A DNA stretch of 14,585 nt from a bacterium (lineage in GTDB: Bacteria; UBA3054). Of the stretch, positions 7,154 through 14,585 are shown one piece after another (the first letter of the stretch is position 1; each line of letters begins with the position of its first letter). The notes under the pieces were generated by a model. That model saw only the letters and a program-made list of their open reading frames with translations. It was not told the DNA's origin and searched no databases. The translations under genes were made by a program, and so were the position numbers. The stretch lies in contig JAFYIM010000342.1 of NCBI GenBank assembly GCA_017538635.1, forward strand, positions 1 through 14,585, given 5' to 3'.

Positions 7154-10012
7154 ATGAAAAAGATCTTGCTTTTTGCGTTGCTTGCTGTTTCCGGCCTGCT
7201 TTGGGCTGAGGAGAATTTTTTTGCTTTCGACGATCTGGAAGGTTGGAGCGTCTCCGGCTCAGCCGAGGTGGTTTCTGATCTTAGCGTTTCCCCTACCAAC
7301 GAGATCAAAGTCAGTGCCTGGCACGCTTACGGTGACAAAACCCTGGAGCTTGATGGCGGCTCTTCTCTTTCACGCTCAATTTACCTAAGCGACAGCAAGG
7401 AGCAAAGGATCGCTCTCGACTTTTACGCGACCTGGCCGGAAGAAGACGTAAGCAGATCGTTAGTCTTTAAACTTGGCGAAGTCCCCCTTCTGAAACTGGA
7501 AGCGAGCTGCACCAATGTGATTTCGGCGGAGATTTACGGCGGTTACTTCGGTGATACTCCCGAATGGCAGCCAATCGAAGGCGTTCAGACGTTCTACCAC
7601 CGCAAATGGCAGCATATCGAGATCCTATTCGATAGAGATCACCTCCTGAAGCTGAAAGCCCCCAATATGGACGCGGAGCTCGCCGGTTTCGCCCTTCAGG
7701 GGAAATTACCGGCAGGAGATTCGACCTTTTCCGTTGAAAGCGATTTCGAGAAGATCTATCTGGACAATCTGAGATTCACAGAAGAATCTGTCGCCCACAA
7801 GACGCTTATTGAAGAAAATCCCAACGTTTCCATAGGATTCGGCGAAAGCTACGCGTGTTCTTTCGGAAGGGACTGTTCTTTGGGCGGCATAGAATTCAAA
7901 TGCTCGCTTACAATCCCTGAGAATTGTTTAGGCATGATGAGTTTGAACGAAAACACCCTGCCCCTGAACGCTTTTTTAGCGGCCGGCGAAAACGAGATCT
8001 CGCTCGGCATTTTAAAAAACGGCCGTCTTATGAAGGCAACCGTCAATGGAGAAGACCTGAATTACGACATTTCCTTTTCCTTGCCGGAGACTTTTAACCT
8101 TAAGATCCAAAACCTTTCTTTCGGCTCTGAAAATTCCATAAAGGTCAAAGGAGTCTTCGCCCAGAACAGCCTGCCCATCCTTTACAGCGAAGTCGCCTCC
8201 ATCGATCTCTTGATGGTCGCCTATACGGGCGGCGGCAACAACACTCCTCCCGAGAACTACACCAACCTCTACTATCCGAAGGTCCAGGATTTTTATTACC
8301 GCAATTCCAACGCCCAGTTCCTTCTGAAGTACGATCCCGTTTACCGCAAGATCGTCCCGCCGGCGGAAACTTTCTTCCGCAATTATGAAAACGAATTCGG
8401 CGAGCAGGAATTAGGCGGCTACATCATGGCCAGGGACCTTAGGAAAACACTGGGAATTTGGGATCAGGAATACGATATTTTCGTCTTCACCTGCGGCAAC
8501 GGCTGGAACAGCTGGGGCGGCAACTGGGGCGGCGGCAGCTGGGGATATACCGGCATGGGCAAGATCATGTGCAGTCAGGTCGGCAACTACGGCGGCAGCG
8601 GCACGGGCTTCGTCACGGTCCACGAGGTCATGCACTCCGTGGACCAGATGTACTCTTACAGCGGATACCATGAGTACTCAAGCTCGCATCCGGACGGCTG
8701 CAGCTACGGCTGGGCCGGCGGCGGCGACACCTGGTCCTGGTGCGGCACGGCCATGCGTCCCTTCACGAATTATTTCAAATTAAGGACCCCCTGGAAAAAC
8801 ACCTACGTTTACCGCGACAGCGACCGCGACGGCCTGGCCGACAACGACTCCGTGCTTCCCATAGACGAAGTGAGAATGAGTTCCGACCCGACTGAAACGG
8901 ACACCGACAAGGACGGCCTTGACGACCTTCAGGAATACCTGGTCGGGCTTTATTATCCCAGCGACGCCAACGACCCAGACACTGACAAAGACGGGCTAAA
9001 GGACGGCGACGACCCCTACCCGATCATCCCTTACAACAAGAGCATTCCCAGGCTCCTGAAAGAGCCCAACATTAACGGTATCTTAGAAGACGACGACTGG
9101 ACTTACTGGGGCTCCGGCACAGGCGACAGTGAGGATCCTGAATTCCAGGTCACGGCTTACGCCGGCTGGCGCGACGACGCCGTGTATTTCGCCTTCAAGA
9201 CCAACAAGAAAAGCTCCTTCACGATCGAAATAGACGGCTCCGCATGGTCAGGCCCCTGGCACGGCGGCGACTATTTCAAATTCAAAGCCCACAACCAGTA
9301 TTACAACAGGATATACGCCGCTTCCAATGACGACAACAGCGTTCAGGACTGGACCTGCGGCAACGTTCCCGCCGGTTCCCGCTGCATTAAAAAGGACAAC
9401 GAGCTCGGCGGCTTCGACGTTGAAGTGAAGATCCCCTGCAACCTGAGATCGATAAAAGGTTACACTTGCTGGCCAGGCGAAGAAGTCACCAACTGCTTCA
9501 AATGCGTTTCCGGAGGACAGCTTGGGTTGCTGGTAAGTTATGAAGGCATAGGCCTTGACAGAGTCGATATCGACGACTACCATCCCAGCCCCTGGGCCTC
9601 CTCCTTTGAAAGGATGGACTGGCACGTCTTCGACCTTGTGGAAGCCGACGAATCCTTCGCGCTCCTTTCTGCCCAGCCACAGAATGCGGAGCTTCATTTG
9701 GGCGAAAGCGAACCGATCGATCTGAAATACGTGAATTACGGTCAGGCCGGCTATGCGGATGTCAGGATAGAGACGACGGACTACTTCAGCAAAGACATTA
9801 TATCGATGGCGGGCGGCGGAGCTACGACCGAAAGCACCGTGTATCTTAAGATCCCGCAGAATGACGAAGCCGCCGGCACGACCGACTTCAACGTCATAAC
9901 GAAACTGAACGGTTCCACAGTTACAAACGCTTACACTTGGAACGTAGTGCCGGAACCTGCGGCGGCAGCGCTTCTAGCTCTTCTGGCCTTCTTCTTTATT
10001 CGCAAAGAATAA
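7154..10012 (+). CDS. Secreted PEP-CTERM protein with HExxH metallopeptidase motif, TSP3 repeats and CBM9-like domain
   Basis: This is a 952-residue exported protein. Residues 1-18 are a signal peptide (basic MKK, hydrophobic core, cleavage probably after LLWA). Residues about 20-350 look like beta-sandwich domains. A Gly/Trp-rich stretch precedes HEVMH (490-494), a zincin zinc site with Glu491 as the likely catalytic base. Glu507 or His506/His512 could be the third ligand. Thrombospondin type 3 calcium repeats (DxDxDG pattern) lie at about 555-622. A CBM9/DOMON-like domain follows (about 639-830, beginning NINGILEDDDW). The end is a PEP-CTERM signal: VPEP (932-935), a hydrophobic segment, then RKE. 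Known PEP-CTERM proteins are sorted by exosortase to the surface or extracellular matrix. The Shine-Dalgarno AAGGA (7145-7149) is close to the ATG. The domain reading is confident for the tail and repeats; peptidase activity is inferred from the motif only. The 3' end overlaps the opposing gene. Confidence 0.88.
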   Translation: MKKILLFALLAVSGLLWAEENFFAFDDLEGWSVSGSAEVVSDLSVSPTNEIKVSAWHAYGDKTLELDGGSSLSRSIYLSDSKEQRIALDFYATWPEEDVSRSLVFKLGEVPLLKLEASCTNVISAEIYGGYFGDTPEWQPIEGVQTFYHRKWQHIEILFDRDHLLKLKAPNMDAELAGFALQGKLPAGDSTFSVESDFEKIYLDNLRFTEESVAHKTLIEENPNVSIGFGESYACSFGRDCSLGGIEFKCSLTIPENCLGMMSLNENTLPLNAFLAAGENEISLGILKNGRLMKATVNGEDLNYDISFSLPETFNLKIQNLSFGSENSIKVKGVFAQNSLPILYSEVASIDLLMVAYTGGGNNTPPENYTNLYYPKVQDFYYRNSNAQFLLKYDPVYRKIVPPAETFFRNYENEFGEQELGGYIMARDLRKTLGIWDQEYDIFVFTCGNGWNSWGGNWGGGSWGYTGMGKIMCSQVGNYGGSGTGFVTVHEVMHSVDQMYSYSGYHEYSSSHPDGCSYGWAGGGDTWSWCGTAMRPFTNYFKLRTPWKNTYVYRDSDRDGLADNDSVLPIDEVRMSSDPTETDTDKDGLDDLQEYLVGLYYPSDANDPDTDKDGLKDGDDPYPIIPYNKSIPRLLKEPNINGILEDDDWTYWGSGTGDSEDPEFQVTAYAGWRDDAVYFAFKTNKKSSFTIEIDGSAWSGPWHGGDYFKFKAHNQYYNRIYAASNDDNSVQDWTCGNVPAGSRCIKKDNELGGFDVEVKIPCNLRSIKGYTCWPGEEVTNCFKCVSGGQLGLLVSYEGIGLDRVDIDDYHPSPWASSFERMDWHVFDLVEADESFALLSAQPQNAELHLGESEPIDLKYVNYGQAGYADVRIETTDYFSKDIISMAGGGATTESTVYLKIPQNDEAAGTTDFNVITKLNGSTVTNAYTWNVVPEPAAAALLALLAFFFIRKE

Positions 10013-13000
10013 GGAATGGCTTCCCGTCCAGTCTGACAACTTCACCTTCCCGAAGCGCCCAGGAGTGGGAACTGCAAAACGTTCCCTCATCCTGCATTTC
10101 GCGTTGACGTTTCTGCCCCTTGCGCTTGACTTGAAGCTTGATGTTCCTTATCTTGTAGGCGTCGCCAGTCTCGTCGATTATGCCGATCGTATTTGAATTG
10201 CCTATCTTTCCAAGCGCTTCGCCCGGAAGCGCAATACTGACCGTCTGCCAGCTGCTCAAAGGAGGAGCATTGTTGGGAAGAAGACCAATTGGCACATCGT
10301 TCACCAAAACCACCTTGTTGGTGTAGGCGTCCCCGTTGACGTCGAAAACGTCAACGCTAAGCACCGCTTCCTCTACGTCGTTCCAGACTTCTCTCGGTGC
10401 CGTCGTCAGTTTAGCTTTCTCAAACAAGCTCAGAGTTTCATTGAGCGTATCCTGAGAAACAGGCATCGGCAGTTCGTAATTGTTGATGTTCTGTCCTCTG
10501 GCAACCTTGTGTATCAGCTGCAGTTCGAGAGAAGGCAAAACATATGAAGAACGCAGCTGCAGATCCATGACCGTAATGGGATGCGTCGATTTGACCACCG
10601 TGCCCGTCAGTTCATGATCTCCTTTGCCGATCGGCACGACGGCGACTTGCCAGTTGTGATTTGGAAAGGATACGAACTGCGGTTTGATTGCCACGGAATT
10701 GTCTGTCATAATTATGTCAGCGAGCTTGTCGTTTATGGTCCAGACCAGAAGCGAAGAAGCTCCTTCCGGAACGCTGACGCTGCACGAGAAGGCATTGCTG
10801 TTTATGTTCAGATCCTCCGCCTTGACACGTCTGATCTCCTGGCCTCCCGGTCTTTCACCGCAGAAAAGATGTCTGGAAATTTCGCTAACATTATGCAGGC
10901 CCAAAAATCTCTTTACGGCATAAGGCGAATAAAGATAAATTGGATTCTTGTCGCCGCCCTCGGAATTTATGACGAAACGCGCAGAACTTCCGGTAATGTT
11001 GTTTCTCTGGAAACGGACGTTTATGAGAACGGGATAGTTTAGATCTTTCAGTTCAAGCGACTCCAGTATCATTACGCTTTCCGCCGGTATCTTAACGGTG
11101 GGATAATTCTTTGTTTCCCTTATCATGTGGTAAGGATAAGATATTCTGTAATAATCCGATCCTATTCCAAGATCGGCAACCTTCACTTCCTTGTCCAGGA
11201 ACCTAGGATTGCGCAAAGAAACGTAAACGCGGCCTGAATCGTCGTGCCCACGGTAACCGTAAAGCTCGTTTTTAGAGGGGTCGCCGAGTACCATCTCACT
11301 GTTGAGCATGAAATCGTTGTGGCAATTGGCCCAGTTCAAACCCCTGCCAAGGACCTCAAATTTCTTTTCGTTCAATTCCTTGGGATGGATATAAAGCTCT
11401 CTGATCGATGTTCCCCTTCCCAGATAATTCATGATATAATCGGACCACTGAATATCGTTGAGCCAAGGGCCGGCCGTATCTAGAAGACCGTTGATCATCC
11501 CGTGGGTCATGAATGCGTACAGCGGGAAAAACTCCTCATCAACTTTCAGCAGCTTGTACAAAGCGCCGTCGCGGTATCTCATCTCTCCCTGCGACCGGCT
11601 TGTGACAGGGTATGTGAAATCGTAATCCTTGTCCTTGCCGCCCATCCAAAGGATCCTGGCATACTTCAGCCACCAGGGGCTGTGGTTTATTCCAGTCGTT
11701 ATGCTCTGGTGAATGTCCGGATCCAGCGATCTTTCCATATCCAAAATGGAAGCCGTCTCCCGCATGTTGGCTTCCGTGCTATGCTCTTTGGAATAAAGAT
11801 GTCCGTGCCCTGGGCGTCCGCAGCCGAAATAATTGAAGTCATGCTTGAAGCATTTGACTTCGTCGACAAGTATCCTGTCCTTTACCGCCTCTCTGAGATC
11901 TTTGTTGTATTTAGGTCCCGACAGGCACATGTAATAGTCGTTGGCTGCTTCATAGCCTGATTTGGCCAACGCCTTCAGGTCATTCATCCTTGACGAATAG
12001 GAAAGCCAGAGCCCCAAGCCCGAACCGTAAGGCGTGATAAGCTCGCTAACTTCCGCCAGTCCGTTTGGAAAACGTTTATTGTTCGTTACGTAAACTTTGT
12101 CCTTTTCAAACCAACCGTCGTCCACCACACAATAGTCTACAAAAGCTCCGAATGGTCTGAGACCATTGCATAATTTCAAAAAAGTTTCGACCGTGTTTTC
12201 AGTAGTCAAATTGTCCTCGCGGAAGTCGCACCAGGTGTTGTAAACCGTTACAAATCTGGGGGGAAGAACAACTCCCCTGATGTAGTCCTTGAGAACTTTT
12301 CTGGCTCCGTTCACCCCTCCCCCGATAAGCGAACGATCGGAGATCCACTTTTGGTTTCTTTTAAGGAAAGCTGACGGATGCTGGCGCAGAGTCACTGTGT
12401 TGCCTTTCCCTATGGCGTCGAACCAAGGCGTTTCGCCGGTTAAGAACCAAAGGTCTTCAACAAAAACCGGAAGACCTTTGCCGCCGGCGCTCAGATTGCC
12501 TGCAATGACCCAGTTCCCCAGCTTGGCATCTTCGATCACTATTTCCTCTTCCCCCAGATTTTCAACCTCCAGATCCCGGTGAATGAAGCTCTCTCCTTTC
12601 AGAAAATAGTAGTTCATCCGAAGGGACAGTTTCAAATTCGGATAATAAAGCAGGAAACTGGTCTTCCCCTTGCCTTTTCTGATCTCGACAGGCAGGCACT
12701 TGTCAGGAGTAATGGTCTGGGGCGGCTTCAATCCGAAGCAGGTTTTCCCGTCAACCTCGTGCCAGCCAAGTTTTGAACTCAAACCAGCCTTCAGGGAAAA
12801 TTCTTCTCCGCTCAAAAACAATCTTTCTTTCGTTTTGCGGTTGACGATCTGGTTGGATCTGAAGTTGCCGTCTGCAACTTCCAGCTCCAATTCCATATTG
12901 TCATTGGACACAACGTAGAGGGAATCTTTTAAGTCGGAAACTTTGCTCTTTGAAAAAAACAAAAAGAACAATGCGCAAACCGGAACGGCCCATATGGCCA

Positions 13001-13028
13001 GCAGGATCAGTGTTCGTATGTGACGCAT
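9996..13028 (-). CDS. Membrane-anchored clan GH-D glycoside hydrolase, alpha-galactosidase-like (GH36/GH27-like)
   Basis: This is a 1010-residue protein with an N-terminal membrane anchor or uncleaved signal (about 6-25), so the rest is probably periplasmic or outside. An N-terminal beta-rich domain (about 36-255) leads into a TIM-barrel region starting near residue 260 (YNTWCDFR). CVVDDGWF (Asp303, Asp304) matches the DDGW strand of GH36/GH27 enzymes. FKHDFN has the K-x-D-x-N pattern, making Asp397 the likely nucleophile. HSPWW (449-453) leads into GGKDKDYD, where Asp466 sits 69 residues on and is a candidate acid/base. A C-terminal beta domain follows, then at least one more beta-sandwich (about 880-965) not usual for short GH36 enzymes. 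It would hydrolyse alpha-linked sugars; substrate is unknown. The start lies 13 bases after the upstream stop and lacks a clear Shine-Dalgarno sequence. Family-level call is an inference from motifs. Confidence 0.75.
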   Translation of the reverse strand: MRHIRTLILLAIWAVPVCALFFLFFSKSKVSDLKDSLYVVSNDNMELELEVADGNFRSNQIVNRKTKERLFLSGEEFSLKAGLSSKLGWHEVDGKTCFGLKPPQTITPDKCLPVEIRKGKGKTSFLLYYPNLKLSLRMNYYFLKGESFIHRDLEVENLGEEEIVIEDAKLGNWVIAGNLSAGGKGLPVFVEDLWFLTGETPWFDAIGKGNTVTLRQHPSAFLKRNQKWISDRSLIGGGVNGARKVLKDYIRGVVLPPRFVTVYNTWCDFREDNLTTENTVETFLKLCNGLRPFGAFVDYCVVDDGWFEKDKVYVTNNKRFPNGLAEVSELITPYGSGLGLWLSYSSRMNDLKALAKSGYEAANDYYMCLSGPKYNKDLREAVKDRILVDEVKCFKHDFNYFGCGRPGHGHLYSKEHSTEANMRETASILDMERSLDPDIHQSITTGINHSPWWLKYARILWMGGKDKDYDFTYPVTSRSQGEMRYRDGALYKLLKVDEEFFPLYAFMTHGMINGLLDTAGPWLNDIQWSDYIMNYLGRGTSIRELYIHPKELNEKKFEVLGRGLNWANCHNDFMLNSEMVLGDPSKNELYGYRGHDDSGRVYVSLRNPRFLDKEVKVADLGIGSDYYRISYPYHMIRETKNYPTVKIPAESVMILESLELKDLNYPVLINVRFQRNNITGSSARFVINSEGGDKNPIYLYSPYAVKRFLGLHNVSEISRHLFCGERPGGQEIRRVKAEDLNINSNAFSCSVSVPEGASSLLVWTINDKLADIIMTDNSVAIKPQFVSFPNHNWQVAVVPIGKGDHELTGTVVKSTHPITVMDLQLRSSYVLPSLELQLIHKVARGQNINNYELPMPVSQDTLNETLSLFEKAKLTTAPREVWNDVEEAVLSVDVFDVNGDAYTNKVVLVNDVPIGLLPNNAPPLSSWQTVSIALPGEALGKIGNSNTIGIIDETGDAYKIRNIKLQVKRKGQKRQREMQDEGTFCSSHSWALREGEVVRLDGKPFLILCE

Positions 13029-13041
13029 AAAATAACCCGGC

Positions 13042-14271
13042 TCATTTCTTCTTGAAAAGGGAGAGATCTTTGAACAACGCCGTGCATGAATTTGTGGTAT
13101 AGCCGGTATGGAAGTAGAGTGTTGCCGCTCCGGAATAGGAGTTCGTAAATATCAAATTTTTATCTTCCCAACCTTTTGTATTGTAAGTCCACAAAAGCTG
13201 CTGTTCCTTTTGACCTGGTGCGTAAAACGCCACCCGCGCACCGAAAAGCGTTTTCTCCTTAGCGTCCAGGCTCTTGACATTCGCGCTGAGTTTGTAGACC
13301 GCGCCCGAAACAACGCTGACCGCCTGTGACATGCCCATTAGGCGGTTTCCGGGCTGTCCTTTTATTTGCACGCAGTCGCCAAACTCTCCGGAGACACGCG
13401 TTATGAAGTTGCTTGCCTCCTCAGCAGGGATCTGCCAAAAAGTCCAGCCTTTAGTCCCGTCTTTGAAATCACCGTTGAAGGAACCGAGATTCTTGCGGGG
13501 AAACGGATTTTCAGGGGCAAGAGAAATATCCTTTACAAAGCAATAAGCAGCGTTTGTTGTATAGCCGGTGTGGACGAAAAGCGTGGCGGTTCCGGAGTAA
13601 CGGTTTGTAAAAATCAAATCTTTCTCTTCCCAGTCTTTGTTTTTGTAGAGCCAAACGACTTGCTGCTCTTTCTGTCCGTCGGCGTAAAGCGCCAGCCTAG
13701 CCCCAAGAAAACTCTTCGTTTCCGATTTTTCCCCCGAACGAACCTTAGCGCTCATCCGATAGACTGTTCCCGAAGAGACCTTAACGGACTGAGCGACGCC
13801 CATCAGGGTATTGAGCTGCCCTTGGATTGACAAGGTAGAATTTTCAACTTTAATAAACTTCTTGCCGTTCTCTTCGTTAATGCGCCAATAACGCCAGCTG
13901 TTTAAGCCCTCCTTAAAGCTGCCGTTTTTGACCACGCTCTGGTCGGTAAGGAAATCGTCATCCAACTGTTCAGCTTTTATTTCCGGCTTGGCCGAGTTTT
14001 CAGCCGATGCCGGCTTTTGAGGCTCCTTAGGCTGCACGGGCAGCTCCACCTCAGGGATCTCCTCCTTGATTGCTTTCGCTTTGGGGGCTTCTGATTTTGG
14101 AGCTTCCGGTTTTGAGACCGGCTTTTCGGCAACTTCGGTCGGGAGATCTTTGGTTTTCTCCATGACTTTTTTCAGCCTAGAGTCGTCATTACTGTTGGCA
14201 CGGACATAGATCAGCGCTATGATTGCCGCAGTTGTAACAGTCGCCAGAAGTACGTGAGTCTTTAGCGTCAT
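13042..14271 (-). CDS. Membrane-anchored protein with two tandem lectin-like (CBM4-like) modules
   Basis: This is a 409-residue protein I do not recognise as a named family. Residues 5-23 form a hydrophobic anchor. Residues about 27-112 are a Lys/Glu/Pro/Ala-rich linker, probably extended. Two homologous modules follow, about 113-251 and 263-406. Each starts with a G-x-F segment and a nearby Trp (NGSFKEGLNSW, NGDFKDGTKGW) and ends in matching strands: GQKEQQ, IFTN.YSG.ATL and HTGYTTN. Length, Trp placement and beta pattern resemble CBM4/CBM9-type jelly-roll sugar-binding modules, but this is an inference. No catalytic motif is visible. The gene lies nine bases after gmd and 13 bases before the large hydrolase, so the three are likely one transcript. 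It may hold a polysaccharide near the membrane. A Shine-Dalgarno sequence is not evident. The reading frame is certain; function is open. Confidence 0.85.
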   Translation of the reverse strand: MTLKTHVLLATVTTAAIIALIYVRANSNDDSRLKKVMEKTKDLPTEVAEKPVSKPEAPKSEAPKAKAIKEEIPEVELPVQPKEPQKPASAENSAKPEIKAEQLDDDFLTDQSVVKNGSFKEGLNSWRYWRINEENGKKFIKVENSTLSIQGQLNTLMGVAQSVKVSSGTVYRMSAKVRSGEKSETKSFLGARLALYADGQKEQQVVWLYKNKDWEEKDLIFTNRYSGTATLFVHTGYTTNAAYCFVKDISLAPENPFPRKNLGSFNGDFKDGTKGWTFWQIPAEEASNFITRVSGEFGDCVQIKGQPGNRLMGMSQAVSVVSGAVYKLSANVKSLDAKEKTLFGARVAFYAPGQKEQQLLWTYNTKGWEDKNLIFTNSYSGAATLYFHTGYTTNSCTALFKDLSLFKKK

Positions 14272-14280
14272 AATTATGGA

Positions 14281-14585
14281 TCAACGGTGCGCCTTGAGGA
14301 CGGCTTCGTCTTTCGCCAGTTCAAGATCGGCCTCGGTCATCATTTTGGCCAGAGCTTTGAATGTCGTTTTGGGTTCCCAATTGAGAACTTTCCTGGCTTT
14401 CGTGCTGTCGCCCAAAAGCAGATCGACTTCCGCAGGGCGGAAATACCTTGGGTCGATCTCAACATATTTGTGCCAGTCGAGATCCAGACAACCGAAGACT
14501 TCGTCGAGGAACTCCCTGACAGAATGCGTCTCGCCGGTGGCGACGACGTAATCATCCGGCTTGTCCTGCTGAAGCATGAGCCACA
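14281..14585 (-). CDS. gmd: GDP-mannose 4,6-dehydratase, C-terminal part (5' end outside window)
   Basis: This is the last 101 or so residues of GDP-mannose 4,6-dehydratase, a cytosolic short-chain dehydrogenase/reductase-fold enzyme. It turns GDP-mannose into GDP-4-keto-6-deoxymannose, the precursor of GDP-fucose, GDP-rhamnose and related sugars. The frame stays open to the window edge ([18 protein letters not shown]). Conserved C-terminal blocks are [11 protein letters not shown], the [16 protein letters not shown] stretch and LLLGD, which in the family line the substrate site and the C-terminal domain. The catalytic Ser/Thr-Tyr-Lys residues lie in the missing upstream part. The stop (TGA, 14281-14283 on the opposite strand) is nine bases from the next gene, suggesting co-transcription with the module protein and hydrolase. 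The start cannot be placed. Confidence 0.95.
   Translation of the reverse strand, partial: WLMLQQDKPDDYVVATGETHSVREFLDEVFGCLDLDWHKYVEIDPRYFRPAEVDLLLGDSTKARKVLNWEPKTTFKALAKMMTEADLELAKDEAVLKAHR

Noticed and set aside
8621..8689. Metzincin-type zinc site (HExxHxxGxxH) in the PEP-CTERM protein
   Set aside because: HEVMH is followed by SVDQMYS, which lacks the Gly and third His at the metzincin spacing. A gluzincin-like site with Glu507 is the better, still unproven, reading.
13042..14271. Tandem repeats in the module protein as a CRISPR or DNA-level repeat array
   Set aside because: The two units are diverged at DNA level, are about 450 bases long each, keep one reading frame and encode homologous protein modules, so this is domain duplication.
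1..14585. Insertion sequences, CRISPR arrays, toxin-antitoxin or phage defence genes
   Set aside because: No transposase, integrase, Cas, short regularly spaced repeats or recognisable defence domains were seen on either strand.

Overview
The window looks like a chromosomal stretch from a Gram-negative bacterium of the Planctomycetes-Verrucomicrobia-Chlamydiae group. A member of Lentisphaerota or Kiritimatiellota fits best. This rests on the combination of a PEP-CTERM sorting tail, very large secreted or membrane-anchored carbohydrate-active proteins, an AraC-type regulator with a cupin domain, and polysaccharide sugar genes. Placement to phylum is an inference; no ribosomal or marker gene is present except one tRNA. 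Coding density is very high and no gap exceeds about 210 bases.

Region 1 (1-5756, + strand) is a tight operon-like run: the end of one cstA-type transporter gene, a second complete cstA paralog overlapping it by ATGA, a GT-C fold membrane glycosyltransferase with a C-terminal beta-sandwich, and a WecE/RffA-type sugar aminotransferase. The run closes with a clear intrinsic terminator (5781-5813). It pairs putative organic acid or peptide uptake with synthesis and transfer of an amino-deoxy sugar to an envelope glycan.

Region 2 (5814-7153) holds a well-formed promoter, an AraC-family regulator with an unusual 41-residue Lys/Arg-rich N-terminus, and a solitary tRNA-Asn(GTT). The tRNA has its own promoter and a UUCG-tetraloop terminator. 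An extended -10 promoter for the next gene follows directly.

Region 3 (7154-10012, + strand) encodes a 952-residue exported protein. In order it has a signal peptide, a beta-sandwich region, an HExxH zinc-peptidase motif, calcium-binding thrombospondin type 3 repeats, a CBM9-like domain and a PEP-CTERM tail. It looks like an exosortase-sorted surface metalloprotease.

Region 4 (9996-14585, - strand) is a second operon-like run, read right to left: the 3' end of gmd (GDP-mannose 4,6-dehydratase), a membrane-anchored protein with two copies of a roughly 140-residue lectin-like module, and a membrane-anchored 1010-residue protein with a clan GH-D (GH36/GH27-like) catalytic barrel. It converges on the PEP-CTERM gene with a 17-base coding overlap. 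The whole window reads as a surface glycan synthesis and remodelling locus. The least described parts are the gmd-linked module protein and hydrolase, and the PEP-CTERM metalloprotease.
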